This document shows, one piece after another, positions 10,950 to 20,045 of a DNA stretch of 21,000 nt. Made by a program: the position numbers and the translations under genes. Where the stretch lies: positions 1 to 21,000 of the forward strand of contig JAKLZA010000168.1 in NCBI GenBank assembly GCA_030704615.1, read 5' to 3'. Numbering within the stretch: the stretch's first letter is position 1; each line of letters starts with the position of its first letter. The notes under the pieces were generated by a model. The model saw only the letters and a program-made list of their open reading frames with translations. It searched no databases and had not been told where the DNA came from. Origin of the DNA: Takakia lepidozioides. Taxonomy: Eukaryota > Streptophyta > Takakiopsida > Takakiales > Takakiaceae.

Positions 10950-11690
10950 TGGGGGGCCGTCCGGATGATGACGGCTGAAGGGGATAAGCCGGCACCGTGC
11001 CGTCACATTACTACCCCCGAATGGAAATTCGGCACCCAACATCCAACAGAGGAAGCCCGGATGAAGTCGCCTCGGGCAGAGGCCGGAGTGTGTGCGACAG
11101 AGAACATCTTCTGGATGGAGATTCGGCGCCGAATTTCCATCCGGTCCCCCAAAGGGAGTCGTGTCGGGGGTCAGGCCGAAAACTGGACGGCATAAAAACA
11201 TCCCCAGATGGAAAAACGGCGCCGAATTTCCATCCGGGGCGATTCGGATGCAGTCGGGGAGGGGGGAGTGGCCTGCAGTTGGCTGTCACATTTCAACCCC
11301 CGGACGGAAATTCGGCAACGAATATCGAACAGGGGACGCCCGGATGAAGTCGCCTGGGGCACAGAGGCCGGCAGTGTGCGACAGAGAACATCCCCTGGAC
11401 GGCCATTCGGCGCCGAATTTCCATCCGGGCCCCCCAAAGGAAGTGTTGTCGGGTGTCAGAGCGAAAACTGGCCGACATAAAAACCTCCACAGATGAAAAC
11501 GGCGCCGAATTTCAATTCGGGGCCGTTCCAATGAAGTCGGGGAGGGGGGAGAGGTCGGAACCTGGCAGTCATATTTCAACCCCCGGGACGGAAATTCGGC
11601 ACCGAATATCCAACAGAGCGGCGGAGAGGCGGCACCTCTCCGACAGAGACCATCCCCGGATGGAGATTCGGCGCCGAATTTCCATCCAGC
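10950..11690. repeat. 283-bp tandem repeat, about 2.6 copies
   Basis: Landmark sequence CACATTWCTACCCCC/CACATTTCAACCCCC occurs at 11004, 11287 and 11570, a spacing of 283 bp each time. Each unit contains a GATGAAGTCGCCT segment, a GTGTGCGACAGAGAACATC segment, one GGCGCCGAATTTCCATCC palindrome half followed by a CCCCCAAAG tract, a GAAAACTGG...CATAAAAAC segment, and a second GGCGCC palindrome. Open frames here on both strands are low-complexity and shared between units, so they are not taken as genes. Confidence 0.88.
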
Positions 11691-12935
11691 AGGTAAGTGG
11701 AATCTCGGATGGATGGAGATTCGGCGCCGAATTTCCATCCAGCAGGTAAATCATATGGATATTCGGCGCCGAATTTCCATCCTGCAGGTAATTCGAATCG
11801 TGGATGAATGGAAATTCGGCGCCGAATTTCCATCCAGCAGGTAAGTCGGATCGGTGCCATATGGATATTCGGCGCCGAATTTCCATCCTGCAGGTAATTC
11901 GAATCATGAATTCGGCGCCGAATTTCCATCCAGCAGGTAAGTCGGAATATGGATATTCGCGCCGAATTTCCATCCTGCAGGTAATTCGAATCATGAATGG
12001 AAATTCGGCGCCGAATTTCCATCCAGCAGGTAAGTCGGAATGGAGCAGGCGAAACGGCGCCGAGCCAAGCAGCAGCGAATCCGGCGCCGAATTTCCATCC
12101 AGCAGGTAAGTCGGAATGGATATTCGGCGCCGAATCCTGCAGGTAATTCGAATCAAATGGAAATTCGGCGCCGAATTTCCATCCAGCAGGTAAGTCGGAA
12201 TGGATATTCGGCGCCGATTTCGCCATTTATTTCTGAGCCAGGTAATTCCCATATAAGAATTACCTTCGTGCAGGTAATTCGCATACAAGAATTACAGGTA
12301 ATTTCAGATGACAATTACCTTCCTGCAGGTAATTCCAATCGATGTTTATTCCTCGTCCAGAATTACCTGCACAAAGGTAATTCTCATCTGGAAATTACCT
12401 GCATGAAGGTAATTCGAATTACCTGCACGAAGGTAATTCGGGAATTACCTGCACGGAGGTAATTCCTCGCTCAGAAATAAATGGCGAATCGAAATTCGGC
12501 GCCGAATATCCATATGGCACCGATCCGACTTACCTGCAGGATGGAAATTCGGCGCCGAATTACCTGCTTGAAGGAAATTTGGCGAACCGCGCGCGGATGG
12601 AAATTCGGCGCCGGATTTCCATCCGCATCCGAATTACCTGCTTGAAGGAAATTTGGCGCAAACGGAATTTTACATGGAAATTCGGCGCCGGATTTCCATC
12701 CGCAATTACCTGCTCAAAAGGCCCTTCCGCTGTCCGGCATGGAAATTCGGCGCCGCCCTCCACCAAGCGCTAAAATTTTTCCTTCTTAATTTTTGGAAAT
12801 TCGGCGCCGGATTGTCCGGCGCTAATGGAAATTCGGCGCCGGATTTCCATCCGCGCGCATCCGAATTACCTGCTTGAAGGAAATTTGTACCTGCGCGGAT
12901 GGAAATTCGGCGCCGGATTTCCATCCGCGCGAATT
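11650..12935. repeat. Palindrome field with AAATTCGGCGCCGAATTT core
   Basis: About twenty GGCGCC-centred perfect or near-perfect palindromes occur, many extending to 30 bp (core AAATTCGGCGCCGAATTT flanked by GGATGG and CCATCC). Left of about 12240 they alternate with CAGCAGGTAAGTCGG and CTGCAGGTAATTCGAATC spacers. Right of 12480 they alternate with ATTACCTGCTTGAAGG spacers in the opposite sense. Positions 11818-11876 and 12498-12556 are inverted copies differing at one of 59 positions. Positions 12210-12238 and 12469-12503 are another inverted pair. The region has no credible gene; long minus-strand frames are repeat translations. Confidence 0.92.
12239..12468. repeat. AGGTAATTC/GAATTACCT dyad cluster
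   Basis: Around ten AGGTAATTC or GAATTACCT half-sites form consecutive dyads such as GAATTACCTGCACGAAGG followed by TAATTC. The inner loops (TGCACG, TGCATGA, TCCTGC) vary. The cluster forms the centre between inverted copies of the CGCCATTTATTTCTGAGC segment. It contains no GGCGCC palindromes, unlike both flanks. Confidence 0.85.
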
Positions 12936-13240
12936 ACCTTTAATTTAATTTAAAAAAACATTCAATTTTATTATCCGGCCTAACTTTTCGTGCCCCAATT
13001 GCCTAATGGAAATTATTTCCATAATTACCTGCGCCGGGACTGTTTTCGTCTATTTTCTTCCGACCTTCATCCGACATTTAATTGCGCAGTTGGGCAATAA
13101 ATGTCGACGGCCGTCGCTTATTATTCGGGCTGGCGACGCATGGCTTCCTGGACACGTACCCTAAATCTCATGCTATACTTGGCTTAACATGGTATTCCAG
13201 GCATGTACCCCAAAAAAGGAGATCTTTTTGGCTGGGACTT
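12936..13240. other. Upstream flank of gene B
   Basis: A-T rich sequence directly after the palindrome field (TTTAATTTAATTTAAAAAAAC, AATTTTATTATCC) precedes the inferred first exon of gene B. A weak TATA-like CTATACTT lies at about 13174. Nothing else is recognisable; an upstream extension of the first open frame to 13082 lacks support. Confidence 0.35.
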
Positions 13241-16200
13241 ATGCCGCCTGAAGGGCGTGGCTCTCCTGAGAGAGACCTCAGATCCAGACCGCGGCGGAAG
13301 TTGAAAGCTCTGTACTACGGACGACGGCCAATCTCTCGCATGGCCAAACTGAAGCTCCAGCAGGAGATTCCAGTGTCTTGCTCACAACCTGCGCCAACTG
13401 AAGCCGAGTACTCTCAGGCAAGCCACTTCTGCTTGTTTGTTCGATTTCTTTTTTGCTTTCGCTTCGTTACCTCGCTTTGTTTCTGCATCTTCATCCTGGC
13501 TTTGCTTTATGAGTGAACTTTAGATAGTTGACTGAACCTTAGATTGTTTGCAATGCGTGTGCAAATCCGGCAGCTCTGGAGAAGGCTGCTTGTGCATGTC
13601 ATTCTTAGGCAATGGTTGCATTTGTTTTCATTGTTGTTGCATGGCTCTCCATACTTCCTAAACTTGTTATGTTTTCATTTTTGCTACATGATTGCTGCTA
13701 TGGTGGTTGCGCTGCTGCTTTTTGCACCACTGTTGGTGTTCACATTTTTTGTCAATCACAGAGTGACGACGAGCCCGGCACGCTGGTGGTATCATCGACA
13801 GCTCCAACTCATCGCATGTTTGAATCGCCCAACTTGGGGCGAGAGGGCAAACTTAAATCTTTGTTGGTGGACGGGAGGACTTGCAACGAGATTACGATAG
13901 AGTAGGCATTGGGGAGGTTGGTGCAGGCGGCATGGCAGGTGAAGGGCGTGAGGACATGAGGACAGCAGATCCGGCAATGGAGGTTGTTCATGCACATGCA
14001 GTAGGGCCCGCCCACGCAAAGAAAAAGAAGAAAGCTAAGCACATGCAATCCCCGGCGAGAGAGCAGTCACGGGCTGCGGAGGGGGAGTGAGCAGTGCGCG
14101 CGAGGGTGTCAGTTCGCCTCAATCAAAGGTGGTCGTCCTGGAGGGCTCCCCTGTTGCTAGCCCTAGTAAGAAACAGAAAGCCCGTGAGAGGGCAAAAGAG
14201 AGGGCAAAAGAACAGACGAGACAGAATGCTAGCAAGGAGGAAAGACAAAAGGCAGCTGAAGAGGCCAGGGGTGCCCAAATGACAGATGCCAATGTAAGCG
14301 AGGGACACACAGAGACGGTGGATCCCTACAAGACACCACAGAGAGGCAGTAGCACACCGGTTAGACCATCGCGGGCAAGTGCAGCCCCCGCAATTACCCA
14401 TACGGTGGAGAGTGGAGGAGAGGAAAGAACACCTGAAAGAGCACCGATTGTGCAAGTTCGAGGTGAAGCCAGGGAGAGGGCAGTAGAGACGACGAGAGTG
14501 CTGGAGGTGGTTTCGCAGGTGGCTGACCCTGTTGAGGAGGACGACATGGATGTTTCTGACCAGGATGACATTCTCCCGGACATCCCCAGGCCCCAAACCC
14601 GGAGCATACAGGCTGGATTTGGCGGTCTTGGTGGGCTGCCGGAAAACCCCTCTGCAGCAGACGTCATGTCTGAGGCGGATATGAAGTTGGCCGCTGCCAA
14701 GATGTTGGAGGCAACCCACAGCAACATTGGCAGGGTGCTGGGGGGCATGGTGTACCCGGCCAAGCTTCGAATTCCCCTTTGCCGCTTGGTGTCATTGCAG
14801 GTGGTGAGACCTGCCCTCCCAGGCGATATCGACAAGCTGAAATTCTCTTTCCGGGATGGATATCGAATGGGGTCTGCCGCTTTTACGTTTCCATTGAGAA
14901 CGACCACGGAGCTTCCCGTGCCCACACTTCCGATGAGGTGGACAAATGGGGTCCCCATTGGCAAACGCGAAATGAGGAGTTCGAGAGATCGATTGCTAGT
15001 GATCCTCTTTTCCAGCACATGTCCGGTAAGATGTTCTACGTGTGGGACGGCAATCATCGCCTCCTGGCATGGATGGAGCACATTGCCCAAGCCCACCCCA
15101 ACGATCTCGATTGGCATTTCGCCGTCGATTGTGTTGTGCTGAAGGTTGCGGGAAAGATCGCAGTCTTCTCAAAGCTGCAATGGCCGACATCAACTCGTAA
15201 GCTACAACCCCTCTCGCTTTTGGACTTTGAATTTGGAAGTCATTTCATTGCGAATCCTCATATATGATGAAAATTCCCATTTCAGTATTGTTTGATGGAA
15301 ATGTGGCACTGCAGGGTGACTGAGAATGCCTTCATTGCCACCAACTTGTCCCATATGCTCTTCCGAGTGAAGGATGTCGGGAGGCAGGGGGTGCAAGAGT
15401 TTGCCAATTCCCTCAGTGCCGACCTCCTGCGCAAGTCGGAGGCAAAGGCAGACAGAACCTGGTATAGGCTGAGCGTCGACGCCATGGTGGACTACATATT
15501 TCGGGTAAAGCTCCTGCAGTTTTGTTGAGCTAATTTGTCTCTCCTCCCCAAATAGAAGAAATTGTGTTGAGCAGGATCTCTAATCTTATGTGCGCTTTTC
15601 GACAGACGAAAATACAGCAGGATTTGGCACATGCGCGGAGGTTCTACATGGAGTCAGAGGAGAAGAATCCAACCCTCCCGGAACTCGAATCGTATGTCAA
15701 AGCTGCGGAGGTGAGGGCCCGCATAAAGTACAAGTCGCGGATGGTAAAGTACGTGGCCATAGCTGATCCCGCCCTTGGTGCCGACTTTCTGGTGGAGGTG
15801 GGAAAGCACTACTCTCGCGCTCTGAAGCCCACGATGACATTGGAGAAGCTCCATCGTCTAGCCACATCCTGTGTGGATGCAACAGAAAAGGTGATACATT
15901 CTTAACCAAATTGTGGTGGCAACAACTCCTTTTTGTGGTGTTTGGCGCTTACGAATATGCTGGGTGGTTGGACAGACCCGGTGGCTCCAAATCTGGAATG
16001 GTTCCCAAAGTACCAGGGACATGTGGAGCTTCCCCAAACCGGACAAACTCTCTGACCCCACATTCGACATGTGGATGAACCGCATGACATGGTGGTTTCA
16101 GGTACTTCCCCACGCTTCGTTTGGGGCTTGTACTCTAGTAGGGGGTGATTCATTGTATTTTTTGAGGAAAGCGATCTGATGGACAATCTCCACAGGTGAC

Positions 16201-19200
16201 GACGAATGCGCAAGAGCAGCTGGACACACAAGCACATCAGTTCAAGATGGAGATATCTCCTGCAGCAGAGAGCCTACGTGACTATGTGACGAGGTACTTT
16301 CTGCTCTACAAAACCAACCTATTCTTTCGGGAGATAGCAGATGCTCGCCGGAGCCACGAGTTCACCGACCAGCCGAACGCGGACAAAGCAGCAATGCGCC
16401 TTCTGTACAGGTACATACGCGCTGCCTTTCTTTCAAGTCCTGGCATTTCAGGATGTTAGAGGCCTAAGTGGTGTTAGGGAAAATGGCGCCGAATTTCCAG
16501 TCAGGGCTCCGAAAATGGCAAAGTCCCTAGACTGGCTGGCCCGGAACTGGAAATTCGGCGCCATTTTCCAGTTCCAGGCCCTATTGCCGTTCAGGGACTT
16601 AGCCATTTTCGGCTAAGTCCCTAGTGTGGCTGGCCCGGAACTGGAAATTCGGCGCCGTTTTCCAGTTCTAGGCCCTATTGCCGTCCAGGGACTTAGCCAT
16701 TTTCGGCTAAGTCCTAGACTGGCTGGCCATGAAGTGGAAATTCGGCGCCATTTCCAGTTCCAGGCCCTATTGCCGTCCAGGGACTTAGCCATTTCGGTCT
16801 AAGTCCTGGCTGGCCCGGAACTGGAAATTCGGCGCCGTTTCCAGTTCTAGGCCCTATTGCCGTCCAGGGACTTAGCCATTTTCGGGCTAAGTCCCTAGAC
16901 TGGCTGGCCCTGAAGTGGAAATTCGGCGCCATATTCCAGTTCCAGGCCCTATTGCCGTCCAGGGACTTAGCCATTTTAGGTCTAAGTCCCTAGGGTGGCT
17001 GGCCCGGAACTGGAAATTCGGCGCCGTATTCCAGTTAGGCCCTATTGCCGTCCAGGGACTTAGCCATTTTCGGGCCAAGTCCCTAGACTGGCTGGCCCTG
17101 AAGTGGAAATTCGGCGCCCAGTTCCAGGCCCTATTGCCGTCCAGGGACTTAGCCATTTTCGGCTAAGTCCCTAGGGTGGCTGGCCCGGAACTGGAAATTC
17201 GGCGCCGTTTCCAGTTCTAGGCCCTATTGCCGTCACTTAGCCATTTTTTGTGTAAGTCCCTAGGGTGGCTGGCCCGGAAGTGGAAATTCGGCGCCGTTTT
17301 CCAGTTCCAGGCCGTATTGCCGTCCAGGGACTTAGCCATTTTCGGGCTAAGTCCCTACACTGGGTGGCCCTGAAGTGGAAATTCGGCGCCATATTCCAGT
17401 TGTAGGCCCTATTGCCGTTCAGGGAGTTAGCCATTTTCGGACCTCATTGGGTTTTTCATGAATGCAGGTACTGTAAGTTCTCGCTTTTGGAGAAAGGTCA
17501 TCTGTCTTTCGAGCCACCATTCTTCCTGGCATGGAGGAACCCTGGGGCTGACTCCATGTACACTGACGATATTGTGAAGGAGTGGCATCTGGAACATTTG
17601 CGTGATTGCCCTTGGTATGTGGACCTTCCGCCCGGCTCGCTCGACCCATCCGAGTTTCAATTGAAGCTGGATGCTGAATTCCGACGAAACCGGGCTCCGC
17701 TGCCTCCGTTGGGTGCAAAAGAGGCAAAAGCGCTTGCGAACTCCAGGAAAGCGGCAGAGCTTGCTCAGGCAGGAATTCAGGAGAAATTGCATGAGAAGAG
17801 TAAAGGTCAAAGGAAAAGGACAAGGAAACAGGTGACTGCAGTAACACCCAAAAAGAAGAAAACCATCGGGGCATCGGAGGAGGCGCAGGAGGGGACCCAA
17901 GAGAGTGACTCCGACGCCGATTTTGTTCAAGGTCCTGCGACTGCTGTTGCTCCTACCCAGTCACCGGTCGTCCGGGTTCCCAAGTCAGTTCGGAGTGGGA
18001 CTGGCTCTGCCAAGAAGTTGGCATTTGAGGGCGAGCCTACACGGCGGTATTCGGCGGTGACGTTTACGCACAGGCCAAAGCTAGAACCTCCAACCATCAT
18101 CCAATGCGTCAATGAGAGCTTCCTTGACGCTCTCGCTGCCAGGGCGAAGAAGGTGGCACACAACAAGTCTCTGGCGGAGCAGAAGGGAAAGCCAAGAAGA
18201 GGGCTGCCGGTACAGAGCCTAAAGACACCCCTGGTTTTGAAGCCATGATGGAATTCTTCACGGCTGTGAGCACGAATTGCAAGAGCACTCGGGGGGGGTT
18301 GAGGTGGAGAGAGCTTGCGACATGATTCTCCTCGACATTCCAGATGGGGAGCTGCTGGAGGGCCTGGATGGTGTGCCCACCTGGAACAGGTTTACTGAGG
18401 ACTACTGGAAAGCCGGGTTTGGGCTGGCGGGGATGCTTCTGGATGACGGTGGATGTGTGGTTGTCCTTGCCACGAGAGGGAAGACCACAGAGAATGCGGT
18501 GGCAAGGTGGACACCGAAAAGTGTCACCCCGGTCCTCCTCAGAAAATGGTTCTGCATCAGTACGCAGGGGTTGCGAACAGAGGGCCAAAGTGTAAGTTAT
18601 CAATCTATTGCATTCACTTCATATTGTGGTGTATGTTAAGTAGACCCTGGAATTGATCCCTTCTTTGTTGGATGTGCAGACATTGGTGTTTGAGGCATAT
18701 TGCTTTGTGAAGAGAGGGTCTACGTTCAAATTCCGCAACGACGGTCGTCTTGTTGATGCCGCTGTGGACCCTGTAACCTACGATGTCCTCTACAACTATG
18801 TGCCCCACTCTAGTATGCCGAAGGACACAAAGACAGGCAAACCGTGGCGGTACAGCCGGACCCGAAGCCCTGCTTTCATCCAAACCCTCATGGAGACGTG
18901 CTCGGATGTCCAAGGGCGGATTCTGGACCTCACATGCGGCACGGGTAAGCCTTCACGTGCTCAGTTTGTCCCCTGGCCCCATTGCAATTGCATGCCGCAA
19001 GCTATTAACCGCCCGCTTTGTTCCTCAGGTGCTTCAATGTGGGCAGGGACGTTGTCCGACAGGCATGTGTTCGCCTTCGAGCCAGATACTGCCCTCCACA
19101 ACTCGGAACTTGCAGCGGCTGAACGTCTGCCGAAAGAGGAAGAGGCATCCTCGGAGGATGAGGAAAAATCCGAGAAGGAGCAGGGGGAGGAAGTTGGGAT

Positions 19201-19816
19201 CGAGGCCGAGGAGCCCCCGGTTTACGAGTGAGTGGTGGCATTGTAAGTTGCCTCCAGATTTTGTGAGGCACCTCCCTCCGCTCTCTTATTTCATTGAAAA
19301 CCCTTTCTGGTTGTGCTGGTATTGACATTCTTCAAGTGGATTTGTTCTTACTGTAGGATGCCAAGTACTGCCGGAGGGACGTCTACACCGGAGTTCATGG
19401 GCAGGAGGAACGTGCCTTTTTTTGCCAGGGGAGATTTCATGCCTAGTCCAGAAAGGGAGTACATCCTGCCTACTTATGCTGCCCGGCTTGCTTCGGTGTC
19501 CATTAGGAGGTGTTCCGAACGTAGTCGTGTACAGCAGATTTTAGACGAGGCAAGCCTCAAGAAAATGAAGATGAGGGAGGAGGCAGCAGCTATTAGAGCC
19601 CGTCGGGCTCGTAGATTTGTGTTGGATTCTGCTGAGGAAAGTGGGGGAGAAGACGCAGAAGATTCCCAGGAGGTGAGGTGGACAGTCCCCCAAGGAGAGG
19701 ACGGGATTTTTGAGAGGCATAGTGGAACTGATGCATCACAGAGCTCGGAGGATGAGGGGGATGAGGGGGATGAGGAAGAAGGTGGGGCAAGTTCCTCGGA
19801 GGGTGTAGGAGAGTAG
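13241..19816 (+). CDS. Gene B: paralogue of gene A, ParB-like plus methyltransferase-like, with frame breaks
   Basis: Inferred exons: 13241-13417, 13762-15196, 15315-15504, 15606-15890 (or from 15618), 15976-16101, 16196-16410, 17468-18591, 18680-18944, 19029-19227, 19357-19816. Adding one base at six breaks makes the sum a multiple of three (about 1493 residues). An N-terminal extension rich in Lys/Arg/Glu (KKKKKAKH, RERAKERAKEQ) is absent from gene A. The ParB-like part has IPLCRLVSL and VWDGNHRLLAWM (DGNHR at 15046-15060). The middle part shares EKLHRL and WLQIWN with gene A. LDIPDG lies at 18331-18348 and LDLTCGTG across 18923-18944/19029. The acidic tail is DEGDEEEGG. Breaks lie near 13870-13890, 14039-14090 (G5), 14880-14890 (T4), 15160-15172, 18185-18200 and 18293-18300 (G8); the last four are supported by similarity to gene A. 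Either a young pseudogene or an intact gene with sequence errors. Gene order and strand suggest tandem duplication with A. Confidence 0.7.
13418..13761 (+). other. Candidate GC-AG first intron of gene B
   Basis: The first exon ends CAG followed by GCAAGC, and the next coding stretch begins after ATCACAG. This would be a GC-AG intron of 344 nt, longer than most here, T-rich with long pyrimidine runs. Phase is 0 on both sides. The hydrophobic open frames inside it (13544-13900) reflect the T-rich sequence. No GT donor in the neighbourhood joins the frames as well. Confidence 0.45.
16411..17467 (+). other. Sixth intron of gene B, expanded by repeat array
   Basis: The donor follows CTGTACAG (GTACATACG) and the acceptor is ATGCAG before GTACTGTAAG; both boundaries fall at the phase-2 position used by the 140-nt intron 3371-3510 of gene A. 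The intron is 1057 nt because of the array at 16481-17444, so the unique intron sequence is only about 90 nt. Confidence 0.75.
16481..17444. repeat. Ten-copy 87-95-bp hairpin array in intron
   Basis: GGAAATTCGGCGCC begins units at 16549, 16643, 16736, 16823, 16917, 17012, 17105, 17193, 17282 and 17377. Each unit continues with a CCAGTT(C)(C/T)AGGCCCTATTGCCGT segment and then an inverted repeat GGGACTTAGCC-ATTTTC-GGCTAAGTCCC, before a CTGGCTGGCCC segment. Two monomer types alternate over most of the array: one preceded by CCGGAACTGG with GCCGTTTT, the other by CTGAAGTGG with GCCATTTT or GCCATATT. A reversed copy (AAAATGGCGCCGAATTTCC) starts the array at 16481. Confidence 0.92.
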
Positions 19817-19879
19817 TGCCCATTCCGGCTATGACAGTTAGAACACACTTGTATAGACGTGGCTTGCCACAAAATTTGC

Positions 19880-19885
19880 AATAAA
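19880..19885 (+). terminator. Candidate polyadenylation signal of gene B
   Basis: AATAAA lies 64 nt after the gene B stop codon at 19814-19816, followed by TGTTGCATTTT. Position and sequence fit a plant near-upstream element. There is no equivalent AATAAA behind gene A. Confidence 0.55.
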
Positions 19886-19984
19886 ATGTTGCATTTTAAG
19901 TCCACTGGTGCCACATTCCAACTTCACATGACCCTATTTCCGTGCCTCCTAACCCTATTTCCGTGGACTCACAATGGTCTGCTC

Positions 19985-20045
19985 ATGCTTTTTTTTTTTC
20001 CGCTCATGCTCATGCCGCTCATGCTCATGCCGCTCATGAAATAGC
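19985..20045. repeat. T-tract plus GCTCATGC repeat
   Basis: A run of about eleven T is followed by four or more copies of GCTCATGC/CGCTCATG and ends CGCTCATGAAATAGCAGCC. Its reverse complement matches the repeat at 6440-6482. It directly abuts the gypsy-derived sequence, so it may mark a recombination or insertion junction. Confidence 0.65.

Noticed and set aside
11011-12288. Minus- and plus-strand frames of 90-240 codons, rich in GNSAPNFH or MEIRRRIS
   Set aside because: They consist of repeated palindrome translations and the same peptide appears on both strands.
13544-13905. Hydrophobic frames resembling a small membrane protein
   Set aside because: They lie in a T-rich stretch that fits an intron of gene B; the hydrophobicity follows from T-rich codons.
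16714-17166. Open frames with NWKFGA or GNGAEF repeats
   Set aside because: They are translations of the intronic hairpin array.
14039-18300. Programmed -1 ribosomal frameshifting in gene B
   Set aside because: Six sites in one gene, no consistent slippery heptamer with a downstream structure, and gene A needs none.
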